Assembly: GCA_963930955.1 (NCBI GenBank)
Contig: OZ006967.1
Location: forward strand, 2,542,001 to 2,606,000
Direction: 5' to 3'
From: Scatomonas sp963930955
GTDB lineage: Bacteria > Bacillota > Clostridia > Lachnospirales > Lachnospiraceae
DNA: 64,000 bases
Below, piece by piece: positions 24,670 through 33,807 of the stretch. Each line of letters begins with the position of its first letter. Position 1 is the first letter of the stretch. The notes under the pieces are model-generated. The model did not search any database. It was not told the origin of the DNA and worked only from the letters and a program-made list of their open reading frames with translations. The position numbers and the translations under genes are program-made.

Positions 24670-25887
24670 TTAGGGTCTCTGCTCTTCCGTTTCAAAAAGC
24701 CCCAGCGCTCTGTACCGCCGCTTCCGCTCCCCGGCATGCCGCAGGATCTGTCCCGGATGCACCGGCGGCCGCTTTCCTCTGGCCACCCGGATCAGATATC
24801 TGCCTCCCAGAAAGATCCAGCCCGGAGGCAGCAGCAGGGGAAACTTTCCAGCCGCCGGCCAGCGCCGGCGGACCATCTCGTTCATGGAACGGATCAGCTG
24901 TCCGCCCATGGATTTCCGGCTGACCATCCGCTTCTCCTGACTGGCAATCAGCAGGGACTCATAAAACCGTCCCTCCTGCTTCCGCCCGAAATTCCCACTG
25001 TCCCCGATTTCCTCCATGAGGGCCTCTGTGATCCGCCGGTCCGGCTCCCCGGCCCAGGCCTTTGGGGGACAGCCCAGATACCGCACCGCCGTCTGGGTCA
25101 GGGTCCTGGCAAACCGCCACAATCCCACTGCCTTCAGCTTCTCCTCAAAAAGTTCCCGGAACTCCTCATCCGAAAAACCGGCGGCAAAAACCGCCCAGTC
25201 GCAGAGATGCCTAAGGCCCAACCCCTCCCCCAGCAAATGCTGATTGGTGTGGAGCAGCAGATTCAGCCCGTGGTGAAAGTGAGAAGGCACCCGGACCCCT
25301 CCCCCCTCTACCGGAATCTCCCGGGACTCCTCCAGGATCCCCTCCAGGTAACCCCGGACCCGCTTTCCCGGCTCTCCCCAGGGAATCCCTCCCACCGCAA
25401 AGTGGAGCTCCGTCTCCGTCCGCTCCCGGACGTAGGCCCGGTGATGCACATGGGTATCATTCTCCAGCTGAAACCCCTCCTCCTCCAGCACCCGGCCGGC
25501 CCGGTCCAGATCCTCCGGCCTCACCAGAAGGTCCACATCCCCCATAATCCGGTCCTCCGGCCGGGGATAATAAGCCGCGGAAGCGCAGCCTTTCAGGATC
25601 ACGTAAGGAATCCCGGCCTTTTCCATACTTCCGCCCAGCGCCCCGTGCTCCCAGGAAACCTGCAGATTATGAAAAGCATCTCCCACTGCGGCCTGCCCCC
25701 AGTCTTTGCGCACCGCCTCCGGCAGAAAATTCATATTGCATACCTGATTCCATCCGTGGACCGTCACCGTCTGCCGCCGGCACTCCTGAAACACCTGCTC
25801 CCAGTCCACATCCTCCTGAATCCTCCGGCCGGCCTGAAACAGCTCGTTGGCCAGCAGATCCAGCACCGTCTCTCTGATCCGATCCAT
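24670..25887 (-). CDS. NTP_transf_5-family nucleotidyltransferase
   Basis: This 405-residue protein contains the nucleotidyltransferase core VILKGCASAAYYPRPEDRI followed by MGDVDLLVRPEDL (metal-binding aspartates, about residues 95-125) and a helical C-terminal half. This family is found beside PqqD, HprK-like kinase and ABC genes in RiPP clusters of Firmicutes, and its reaction is not settled. Here it lies 66 bp upstream of the histidine kinase on the same strand, so it probably belongs to the same regulated system. No partner asparagine-synthase-like cyclase is present, which argues against a lasso peptide. Confidence 0.78.
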   Translation of the reverse strand: MDRIRETVLDLLANELFQAGRRIQEDVDWEQVFQECRRQTVTVHGWNQVCNMNFLPEAVRKDWGQAAVGDAFHNLQVSWEHGALGGSMEKAGIPYVILKGCASAAYYPRPEDRIMGDVDLLVRPEDLDRAGRVLEEEGFQLENDTHVHHRAYVRERTETELHFAVGGIPWGEPGKRVRGYLEGILEESREIPVEGGGVRVPSHFHHGLNLLLHTNQHLLGEGLGLRHLCDWAVFAAGFSDEEFRELFEEKLKAVGLWRFARTLTQTAVRYLGCPPKAWAGEPDRRITEALMEEIGDSGNFGRKQEGRFYESLLIASQEKRMVSRKSMGGQLIRSMNEMVRRRWPAAGKFPLLLPPGWIFLGGRYLIRVARGKRPPVHPGQILRHAGERKRRYRALGLFETEEQRP

Positions 25888-26079
25888 GAACGCCTCCTGA
25901 AGGGTACATTTTCTGGCATCAGTATATAAAATAATTCATATTTTTTCAATACCTGCTGATCGGGGAGGCAAAACGGAGACGATAAGGCTTCTCTGCCCTT
26001 ACTCATGTCTGCATATATAGTAGTCTAGTAATACAGCGATTCTAAAATACTCTTATTTTCCACATTTATGCTCAAGATG

Positions 26080-27090
26080 CTATGCAAAATCCTCCAGACA
26101 GCCTGCATCATCAAATTTCAACTCATAAGGTTCACTAAGGATTTCTATATCAGCCGCACTCTCCATTTCGCTTCTCATACTTTCAGAAACTTCAAATTCA
26201 TTTAAAGAAAGCGTATCACGAATTCTTACTACTCGCGCCTGGTCGTAATTTATTTTGGTACATGTTCTAATTGCCACCCGTATGGCATCGAAATCGTTAT
26301 TTTGATACATGGGGATTTTTCCTCCGTCAATCATAGTATTTGTAGTAAGATTGACCCAAGTTCCTTCCCAATCCACCTGATTCAAGCAATTTCTGGTTGT
26401 AATATCTGCCAATCCCAGCCCACAGGCATTATGATGGCTTTCTTCTGTCAATCCGCGGATCATTAACCGTTTGGTATGAAAATCATCCTTAAAATAGGGC
26501 ATGAACCCTCTTCCCGTCACATTAGGGTCCGCTCCTTCTCCAGAAATATTTTTCCCGATCCGATCAACAATCAAAAGATCTATATAATCAAATTTAAATC
26601 GCGGAAACCTTCTCTTGGCAATGGCAAGCATTTGCTTATCCCCTTCAATTATTTCATTCTTTGAAAAAACCATGAGGTCAGATATTTTATCGTAAGCATT
26701 CTGTACGACCCCCACCCCAAGTACCACCGGCATTCGTTCCAGAAAAACTTTCGCTACTTTCGGGATTCGCTGGGCAAATGTATCAAATCCCTGCTTATGG
26801 AACCAAGAACATCCGATATGCTTGGCAAGTCCTATCGCGATCATTTTTAATAGCCCGCTTTCATGCTCTCCCTTAAAATCCGTGTGAGGCTTCACTTTAT
26901 TATAAATGATAATCCCATCAGCTTCTGCCGCATATTTATCACAATAAACCGGAGTGCCGACATTATCATCGATATTACCGATCTGTACCACATCCATAGA
27001 CGCAAGAATCGGCACCTGCATAGATTCTTGTGTAATTCCGTATCCTTTTAAAACCTCAAGATTTCCCTCTACACAACCGGAACCATGGCT
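26080..27090 (-). pseudogene. LarA-like (lactate racemase N-domain family) protein lacking its N-terminus
   Basis: The first ATG is at 27021, but the same frame is open to 27090 and still matches the family: SHGSGCVEGNLEVLKGYGIT, where family members have an SHGGAT-type turn. Downstream are NKVKPHTDFKGEHESGLLKM and AIGLAKHIGCSWFH, typical of LarA-like proteins that bind a nickel-pincer cofactor or related ligands. Roughly 100 N-terminal residues are absent and the frame runs straight into the kinase gene end. A deletion seems to have joined the two genes. AT-rich compared with the core regions. Confidence 0.7.
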
Positions 27091-28482
27091 TGGTTCAGAA
27101 CGACTCCCGGAAACAACTCCGCCATCGGACGCATTGCCGTAAGACCCAGACTTTTTACTACCGCCCGCAAAGTATCTCCTCCTGTACAGAACAAAGTAGG
27201 ATAAATTCCGCTATCCAGAATCTGTTTCGTCACCATAGCCAGTCTGTCAGCAATCTTTTCTCCTCTGGAAATCTCCCCCATATCTGCTCCTGCTGCATTC
27301 TCCTCTTGTTCCACATCCAAAATTAATGCTTTTTTTTCTGAACATATTGCAGCCCAGTGCTTTGCACATCTGCAGAGTTCTTCTTTGTCAAATTTTTCCA
27401 AATCCAGAAGCATCTTTTTTTTGAGACTTATCCTCTCCATCCCCTTCTGGCCAGCTGATGTAACCTGCCTGACTGTCGCCGGATGAATGCTTCCGCATAC
27501 AGCTAACAAAATCGGACTCATGCTTCTAATTTCATTCTTTTTTCCGTTTTTATAAACATTTCCCGCTAATGCTCTGGCAAATCCCGCACATCCGGCGTAA
27601 CTCCTAACGCCATGCTTCATGCTCCATTTTGCTATCTGATCCAAATCCGAATATGTATCTGCATCTGCGATTAATATACCTTTTCTCTTCTCCAACGTTT
27701 CCAACGCATTTTTATCTGTTTCATAAGTTTTTACATTGGAGGTTTCATGTATAATCTCCGCTACAGAAGAATGACGTACGGGTTCAAATAAATCTTTGCC
27801 GAAAACACTTTCTGCTACAGGAATACCATCTATCAACTGTATTCCTTTTCTGGTAAAGCGCTTCATTTCCGGGTAAGCCGGCGCGAATATCAAATTATCG
27901 TCTTCCCAATTTTCCAACAAAGCCTGTAGTTCTATGCCTACGTTTCCTCTTAGGGCTGAATCCGTTTTTTTGTAGATTCCGGCAATGCCGTTTTTTCTTG
28001 CCCATTGCACAGTCTTTTTTATAAGGGAATACGCCTCCTGTGGAGATTTATGCCGGGTTTCCGCATCGTAGATCATCACTGCGCATTCTGGTAACTCCAT
28101 GCTTTTCAATTCCAACAATAGCATCAGTGTACAAGGGGACAATACGGTCGTTGAAGGGCTGATTTGAGCTCCTTCTACGTTACTTTCCCTCCGCGTACGT
28201 CTCTGTACGCGTCGATCAAGTGCCTTGAAGGGGCTCAAATCAGCACCTTCACGACTCGAAGACTCCAACCGCAGGAATTTCGGTGATTTTCAAGGCAGAC
28301 GATAGAGGCGTACTGGACGTACGCCGATTGAGGATAACACAGAAAATCACCGAAATTACGCGGTTTGGAGCGTGTTGCCCCTTGTACACTGATGCTACAT
28401 AAACCTCTATACCAGAACTCGCAAATTGAATCCCTGTATCCAGAGCACCTGTAAAATCATCTGCGATCACTAACAGCTTCAT
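27069..28482 (-). pseudogene. Four-carbon acid sugar kinase (DUF1537) interrupted by a MITE
   Basis: N-terminal part MKLLVIADDFTGALDTGIQF begins at 28482. The rest resumes after the insertion at 28121-28395 with VMIYDAETRHKSPQEAYSLI, KKTDSALRGNVG (the substrate loop), AVCGSIHPAT and TLFCTGGDT (ATP site). Removing the 275-bp element plus one TA copy (277 bp) restores a single frame: 214 bp lie between the two frame starts and 214 minus 277 is a multiple of 3. The 3' end is also damaged, since family members continue past PGVVLNQ with a KSGGFG-type motif. Relatives phosphorylate four-carbon sugar acids such as D-threonate. Confidence 0.85.
28121..28395. mobile_element. MITE with TA target duplication, complete copy
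   Basis: Ends are 20-bp perfect inverted repeats including the flanking TA (28119-28138 with 28378-28397). The inner TIR is GTGTACAAGGGG. Inside are two large hairpins: one uses GCTGATTTGAGC and its complement (about 28158-28250, tip CGCGTACG/CGTACGCG-like) and one uses AATTTCGGTGATTTT and its complement (about 28276-28360). No ORF is present. TA target use points to an IS630/Tc1-mariner transposase acting in trans. Confidence 0.85.
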
Positions 28483-28648
28483 AATCGTTTCATCCTTAAA
28501 CAAACATGATAATCTTTTTCTCTGCAGCAAAGAAAATGCGCCCTTAAAAAGTCAGCATTTTTAATAAATATCTTTTCTTTTCGCCGTAACTTTTGTATAA
28601 TAATAGCAATTCCTTAGCAATCCAGCAAGAAATCTACCTGCAAATTGC

Positions 28649-28663
28649 GTTTCACTTTGAAAC
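28649..28663. promoter_or_regulatory. Inverted repeat between the kinase and PrpR-like genes
   Basis: GTTTCA-CTT-TGAAAC, a 6-bp perfect inverted repeat with a 3-bp spacer, in the 280-bp divergent gap. It is a plausible activator or repressor site for the divergent regulator. No sigma-54 promoter (GG/GC doublet pattern) was found on either strand. Confidence 0.4.
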
Positions 28664-28759
28664 ATTCTGATATTTTTTCATTCTCATTTTAAAATATGTT
28701 TTATTTTAAAACACTTTTTGGCAATATCACAACTAATTATCGTTTAGGAGGCATTTACT

Positions 28760-29547
28760 ATGGCACAAAAAAAATCCGCGTCCTGGCTATAGCACCTTAC
28801 AGATCTATGGCCAAGCAACTTGCTTCTGTAGTAAAGGAATTCCCCGACATCGAACTCACAATTCATGTAGGCGACCGCGAAGAAGGTATCCGCCTTGCTC
28901 AGGAAAATTATCATTCCAATTACGACATGATTCTTTCTCGAGGAGGTACCGCCACTCTTTTGCACAGCACGGTTTCTCTACCCATTATTGAAATTGAAAC
29001 CTCCGCCTATGACATTCTTTCCATCCTAAAATTAGCCTATCTACCCAGCCAGAAAACTGCTATTTTAGGGTATCCGAATATAACAAAAAAATTTAAAGCT
29101 GTCTGCAGTCTTCTGGACTACGACATTACACTTTATGAAATTGATTCAGAGGAAAATTTAGCGTTGGTGTACAAGGGGACAATACGGTCGTTGAAGGGCT
29201 GATTTGAGCTCCTTCTGCGTTACTTTCTGTCCGCCTATTCATGGCCTCAGAATTTTTTTCAATTTCAAAGAGTGCTAAACAGCAGTTATAGTAATGCGCC
29301 AGGAGATATAATCTCCGAAAGCACAGTACAGATAGCTCTTACTGATGAAAAAAAATTAGTTACCATCAGTTCCGGCACCAATGAATCTGCGCACGCTGCC
29401 ATTGATCTCACAGAGTCTCTGGAAGAAATCACACAAAAAATCGTCAAGCAGGTCCTGGAAAACTGCGGCGGAAATCATACCCAGACCGCTCGGAGCCTGA
29501 AAATCAGCCGCGCAACACTCTGGAGAATGCTAAAGGAATCTTCCTAA
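28760..29547 (+). pseudogene. PrpR-type sigma-54 regulator remnant (frameshift, MITE, central domain lost)
   Basis: AGGAGG precedes the ATG at 28760, but that frame stops after ten codons. Adding one A to the run of eight A at 28767-28774 would give MAQKKIRVLAIAPYRSM and join the PrpR N-terminal sensor domain seen in the next frame (HVGDREEGIRLAQENY, SRGGTATLL, TAILGYPNIT). At 29161 a partial MITE cuts in. After it only a C-terminal Fis-type helix-turn-helix survives (NCGGNHTQTARSLKISRATLWRML, 29272-29547). The AAA+ domain that contacts sigma-54 is gone. It probably once controlled the adjacent acid-sugar genes. Confidence 0.8.
29161..29233 (+). mobile_element. Truncated copy of the TA-type MITE
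   Basis: After TA at 29159-29160 the sequence follows the complete copy from its left end (GTGTACAAGGGGACAATACG onward) with almost no changes to about 29226, then diverges. The right end is missing, so a deletion removed it together with the central part of the regulator gene. Confidence 0.8.
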
Positions 29548-29582
29548 GCCAAATCATCCGGAAAATCCTATCCACCTCCAAT

Positions 29583-29744
29583 CATGTGGCGTTCCAGGCA
29601 GACCACTCCAAAATCGGGGTGCCCTGCCTGGTGCGGATCTGCCGGATGGACAAACATTTTACATTGATAACCGATCAGAACACCGATAAAAATATTTTAA
29701 ACAATTATAAAAAGGCCGGCGCGGAAATCGTTGTGTGCAGTTAA
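29583..29744 (+). pseudogene. DeoR-family regulator C-terminal fragment
   Basis: Frame 29583-29744 reads VAFQADHSKIGVP, then HFTLITDQNTDKNIL and a terminal KKAGAEIVVCS. This is the end of the DeoR/GlpR effector domain (the ADHSKIG and LITD motifs). There is no start or DNA-binding domain. It is another remnant of sugar-acid control genes. Confidence 0.65.
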
Positions 29745-29764
29745 AAAAATCGGAGGAACAGACA

Positions 29765-30379
29765 ATGAAATTTGATGTAAACAAGCTGAAATGGACTAGA
29801 CAGCCGGAAAACTATACAATCTCTCAGGACCGCATCGAAATCGTGACAAAGCCGTATACAGACCTTTGGCAGCGCACGTATTATCATTTCCGCAATGATA
29901 ACGCTCCGGTACTCCAAATATCTTTAGAAGATAAATATTTCTCTTTTGTAGTCAAAACTGACTTTACCGAAAGCCACCACCGCTTTGACCAGTGCGGTGT
30001 GGTGCTGTACCTGGACAGTGAAAACTGGCTCAAAGGCTCGATTGAATACGAAAACGAACGTTTTCAGCATTTGGGCAGTGTCGTAACAAATCACGGTTAC
30101 TCGGACTGGGCAACCACAGAAATTCCAGCCACTGTTAAATCTATGTGGTACCGCCTGAGCCGCCGGGAAGATGATTTCTGTATTGAGTGTTCCGATGACG
30201 GCATCTCATTCCATCAGATGCGCATCTGTCACCTCCATGAGGCGGCGGAAACCGTTCGAATCGGCATTTATGCCTGCAGCCCGGAAAATTCTTCCTTCCG
30301 CGCTGTTTTTACAGATATGGAACTGACAGAATGCAAATGGATGGCGCATGACGGGCAAAAACCAGATGAAGAAGTTTGA
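29765..30379 (+). CDS. DUF1349 domain protein
   Basis: The ATG at 29765 has GGAGGA 8 bp upstream. The 204-residue product is a beta-sandwich DUF1349 protein: WTRQPENYTIS at the start, DFTESHHRFDQCGVVLYLD in the middle, and IGIYACSPENSSFRAVFTDM at the end. The fold is of the concanavalin type found in carbohydrate-related proteins; function is not known. It has no signal peptide. Confidence 0.85.
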   Translation: MKFDVNKLKWTRQPENYTISQDRIEIVTKPYTDLWQRTYYHFRNDNAPVLQISLEDKYFSFVVKTDFTESHHRFDQCGVVLYLDSENWLKGSIEYENERFQHLGSVVTNHGYSDWATTEIPATVKSMWYRLSRREDDFCIECSDDGISFHQMRICHLHEAAETVRIGIYACSPENSSFRAVFTDMELTECKWMAHDGQKPDEEV

Positions 30380-30447
30380 TTTCCATGTTTTTTGAGATCG
30401 TGTGGGACCTCCCGTTTGGTCACAGCCATTCAATATAACAAGAGGCT

Positions 30448-31176
30448 TTACACAAGTGCCAAAAGAGATTCCTCGAAATCACGTGCGCTCTGGCAAAGTT
30501 CTGTTACTTTAGACCAGTTCGCGCAGACGGCAGGCACAAACTGTTCAAATATGCGAATGCGTTTTTTCTGTCCCGAAATCCGAATATTATGATAATATTT
30601 TCCATGTGCAATGATATATTCCCAGGGAGATTCTACCGCCTCAATTCCATTGGCATGATCATATGCGGCGACGATCCAAGCTTCAGTACTATCACATGGG
30701 ATGGCAATACAGGTATCATCTGTTTCTTTGAGCCATGTAGTTAATAGACCTTTGAGGTGGGACATATACCCTCTTACAGAAGCATCATGTTCTGGACATG
30801 GAAGAACGATGGGACAGGCAGCCCGCCCTGCCGGGGTGATATCGCACTCTAAAGGATTCCATTCTCCCTTATGAGCACACTGCGTTGTCTTGCACCAGCA
30901 ATGCGAAGATTTTTCTTTCCGCGATACATCCCCATCCATTTGGACGACCAATAAATCCAAAGCTGGCTGAATGCCCTTCATCAATTCTTTGCGAATAGAT
31001 GCATTATCATAACACCATTTCCAAACGCCTTTCCACCCATTTCCATACTTCCCGGTCAAATCGTTTTCCGGTTGGAGCATGACATATGTGTTTTTGTCTC
31101 CAGTGATTTGGTCAATGACTCCTCTCAAAATGATATAATCCGTAGGACCTTCGCAAACAATTCCTATGTGTTTCAT
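30448..31176 (-). CDS. TOPRIM-like protein of a two-gene defence module
   Basis: TOPRIM features are visible: the glutamate motif VCEGPTDYIILRGVI at the N-terminus and the aspartate pair VVQMDGDVS near residue 80. A cysteine/histidine-rich stretch (CWCKTTQCAH, then LPCPEH) and the phrase IPCDSTEAWIVAA resemble RloB and AbiLii-type proteins. It has 242 residues and overlaps the ATPase stop by 4 bp. TOPRIM partners of AAA ATPases are usually nucleases in phage defence; activity here is inferred. Confidence 0.7.
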   Translation of the reverse strand: MKHIGIVCEGPTDYIILRGVIDQITGDKNTYVMLQPENDLTGKYGNGWKGVWKWCYDNASIRKELMKGIQPALDLLVVQMDGDVSRKEKSSHCWCKTTQCAHKGEWNPLECDITPAGRAACPIVLPCPEHDASVRGYMSHLKGLLTTWLKETDDTCIAIPCDSTEAWIVAAYDHANGIEAVESPWEYIIAHGKYYHNIRISGQKKRIRIFEQFVPAVCANWSKVTELCQSARDFEESLLALV

Positions 31177-32357
31177 AGTAGAGTAGGAACACCTCCCAAC
31201 CGCCCATTGATCCAGAGCCTGGATAGGGGCTGGCCCTCATCAATCAGTTCCTGAGATACTTTAACCCGTTGAATCTGAGCATAGCCGTCGGCATCACGAT
31301 CCACTGCAAATAAGCGAATCTCGTCATTGTTCAAATCCAATCCATCCAAAACAAGCGGATTATGGGTCGTCAGGAAAACGTGCTTGCCCTGTTGTAAAAT
31401 CTGACTGCAAAATATCTCCATCATCTTTTTTGCCAATCGAGGATTCAATGCATGGTCAAAACTGTCTACCGCAAAAATGGATGGACCTTGCGGGTGCATT
31501 GCCAACGCAAGCATAAACAGGACATAAAGAGCGCCCTCGCTCGCATCATAACCGGTAAATTGAGCTGTCTCCTTCATATAGCGGTCTGTGAACTCGATAA
31601 TATCTCGCGTGGTTGGAACATTCGCATTGATATTGCTTTTCTTGGGTGCGGCTACTGTAATATCAGCGGCCCAGTCAATCATATCAAGAATATCGTCCAT
31701 GTAGAGGTTCCCAAAATATACCTCGTCATTCTCAGAGTGAATCAACGCCTTGATCGCTTCCGCAAGACGACCGCCATTCAGTCCAATCGGAGTCGTTTGA
31801 TTCGTGTCAGGTGCTGTACCGCGCAATGTAATGGTGTTCGGTTGAAAAATACCGTATGCTGAAAAATCTTCGGCAATTTTTCGGCTGGCATTCAGGTTAA
31901 TCGCATCATCAATAAGGAAGAAGCCAATGTAATTGTTGGTCTGCTGGGAGGATGCGTTGCTGCGTCCCCACAGTTTTTCCCCATTCTGAAAAAATGCTTC
32001 AGAATGATATTTCCAATACTCTGTATCCGTAGGAGCAGTCAAGTGAACATCATACTGATACAGATCTGAATTGGTACCGTCATCCCATTCCAGAGATAAA
32101 TCAACGGTAGACTTTACTCGATTTATACTCTTGAAATTTGACTTGTAGAGGGCAGGAACGCTGAGACGAACTCCCTTGCGCTGGAGACTGGTAGCATCGA
32201 CTCGATCTGTCATGGCCGCACTTAGCAGACCTATTCCTTCCAGAATAGTAGATTTACCAGAACCGTTAGCTCCTATAAACACATTGACCTTTCCAGGTTC
32301 AAAAGATGCTTTATAAAGACATTTGAAATTTCCGAAGCTTATTTTTCTCAGATTCAT
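31173..32357 (-). CDS. AAA-family ATPase (OLD/AbiL-like) partner of the TOPRIM protein
   Basis: This 394-residue SMC/ABC-type ATPase has Walker A GANGSGKST near residue 30, the family opening ISFGNFKCL, a signature-like ASEGALYVLFMLALA near 275, Walker B IFAVDSFDHALNPRL and the switch region FLTTHNPLVLDGL. The Walker B lacks the usual glutamate after aspartate (serine instead), so hydrolysis may be slow. It is coupled to the TOPRIM gene. A MITE palindrome lies 18 bp before its start and may affect its expression. Confidence 0.8.
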   Translation of the reverse strand: MNLRKISFGNFKCLYKASFEPGKVNVFIGANGSGKSTILEGIGLLSAAMTDRVDATSLQRKGVRLSVPALYKSNFKSINRVKSTVDLSLEWDDGTNSDLYQYDVHLTAPTDTEYWKYHSEAFFQNGEKLWGRSNASSQQTNNYIGFFLIDDAINLNASRKIAEDFSAYGIFQPNTITLRGTAPDTNQTTPIGLNGGRLAEAIKALIHSENDEVYFGNLYMDDILDMIDWAADITVAAPKKSNINANVPTTRDIIEFTDRYMKETAQFTGYDASEGALYVLFMLALAMHPQGPSIFAVDSFDHALNPRLAKKMMEIFCSQILQQGKHVFLTTHNPLVLDGLDLNNDEIRLFAVDRDADGYAQIQRVKVSQELIDEGQPLSRLWINGRLGGVPTLL

Positions 32358-32374
32358 TGCATCGCCCCTTTCTA

Positions 32375-32419
32375 GCGTCCGTGTACAAGGGGCAACACGC
32401 TCCCCTTGTACACGGACGC
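32375..32419. mobile_element. Minimal MITE palindrome, 45 bp
   Basis: Only the two ends of the MITE remain: 32373-32392 and 32402-32421 are perfect 20-bp inverted repeats (TAGCGTCCGTGTACAAGGGG) around 9 bp, with TA on both sides. Confidence 0.8.
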
Positions 32420-32525
32420 TATGGTATAGTATAGCACATTTCCAAAATTAAATACATGGATTTTTTCAAAAAATAAAGTATCTAATTTTGTGGATTTTGC
32501 ATCAGAGAAATAAGGTTTCCGCGAT

Positions 32526-33263
32526 TCAGGACGAGATCCCGCGCTCCCGGGCGCCCCATTTTTTCACCAGACGGATGCCGGCATAGCATAGGTAAAACTG
32601 CAGGGCGATCAGAGGTACGCTGGCCAGCAGGGCCAGGGTCTGCAAAGCGGTGATCTCTCCGATCACCAGCAGGGAAATGGATAGGAGCGCCAGCATAAAG
32701 GCCCAGAACACCCGCTGGCTTTGCCGGGGCTGCCCTTCTCCATCCAGGGACAGACAGCTGTTTTCCGCCAGGATATAGGCGGCGGAATCGATGGTGGTGG
32801 CCAGGAAGACAAAGGTCAGCAGGCAGAACAGCAGGATCATCACCGCGGGAAAGTCCATATTTTTTACCAGGTTTTCCTTCGCCTCATAGCGGAAAACCAT
32901 GCGGCCTCCTATAAAAACCGAAAGATTGCCCCGGGAGCTGTGCAGGGTCAGCACCATCTCATCCTCCAGATCCTCCGGCAGAACATTTTCAATCCCATAG
33001 CTGTCCCCCGGCGCCACCGGATACTTTTCTGGAAGATAGGAAACCGCCTGCCGCTCCCCCTGGTACACGAAAGTCCAGCCCTCATTAAAATTCCGGATAT
33101 CCAGGCCGAACTTTCCCGCATCCTCATAGCTGTTGCTGGAAAAAGTAGAAATAACCACAAAAAACAAAAGCAGACCGGCCACTGTCATGATCTGCATAAG
33201 ATTGCTATAAAAAAACTCCCAAAACCTGCGCATCTGGCGCATCCATTTCTCTCGCATGCTCAA
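32526..33263 (-). pseudogene. Chimeric ORF: sensor-protein N-terminus joined to a BCCT transporter C-terminus
   Basis: Residues 1 to about 130 have one membrane helix (QIMTVAGLLLFFVVIST) and the extracytoplasmic start of a Lachnospiraceae sensor (NFNEGWTF, VLPEDLEDEMVLTLHSSRG, FIGGRMVFRYE). From about residue 137 it is the end of a BCCT osmolyte transporter (FVFLATTIDSAAYILAE, VFWAFMLALLSISLLVIGE, ITALQTLALLASVPL). The join near 32855 is in frame. Neither half can function as the parent protein does, so a deletion between two genes is the best explanation. Confidence 0.75.
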
Positions 33264-33394
33264 ACCCCGAAATCTGTCCTTTGGGTTATTTTAACACATT
33301 TTGACGGATCCTTCCATCTATGATCCATCCGACTCCTCTTTCCCCGTCACACCCCAGATGATGATTCCATCCATGCAAGGAGGCTCGGCTCAGA

Positions 33395-33712
33395 CTACCG
33401 TAAGAAAACAGGCATCAGGTATTGGGACCGTACGGGGCCTGCTCAGACTACCGTAAGAAACAAGGAAGCGAGTATTGTGCCTGTAGGGATTCTACTCAGA
33501 CTACCGTAAGAAACAGGGAAGCAAGTATTGTGCCTGTAGGGGCTCGAATCAGACTACCGTAAAGAAACAGAATTCATGTATTGCTCCCGTAGAGGCTCGA
33601 ATCAGACTACCGTAAGGAAACAGAATTCATGTATTGCGCCCGTACATCCCTGGTTTTATCTACTGTAAGGCTGAGAAAAACCCAGAATCCGCCCGTATCC
33701 CGCCAGAGGTGT
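33395..33712 (+). repeat. 53-bp tandem repeat array, six units
   Basis: Unit starts at 33395, 33448, 33501, 33554, 33607 and 33660, each 53 bp apart. Units use the same two core types as the 21.4-kb array. The last runs into the leader CCAGAGGTGTGATGTCTG. It lies directly beyond the ldh terminator and fills most of the 545-bp gene-free stretch. Confidence 0.92.
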
Positions 33713-33744
33713 GATGTCTGAAACGGCAGCCCCTGGTTTTTGTA

Positions 33745-33793
33745 TAAAAAGGAAACCGCTGCTCCATAGATTTCTCTATTTTGCAGCGGTTTC
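33745..33793 (-). terminator. ldh terminator, start of the composite repeat element
   Basis: Stem 33752-33762 with 33783-33793, loop GCAAAATAGA...TCTATGGAGC when read on the minus strand, then a T tract (A run 33745-33750). It is nearly identical inside to the terminator at 21930-21980. Confidence 0.88.
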
Positions 33794-33807
33794 TCATGGT
33801 TCTTCTT

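Noticed and set aside
24670..25887. Lasso peptide cluster
   Set aside because: The NTP_transf_5 and HprK-like genes occur in such clusters, but no asparagine-synthase-like cyclase or transglutaminase-like leader peptidase is present.
22984..25929. 981-residue plus-strand ORF
   Set aside because: It lies antisense to the histidine kinase and nucleotidyltransferase, is proline/glutamine-rich and low in structure, and arises from GC-rich codon bias.
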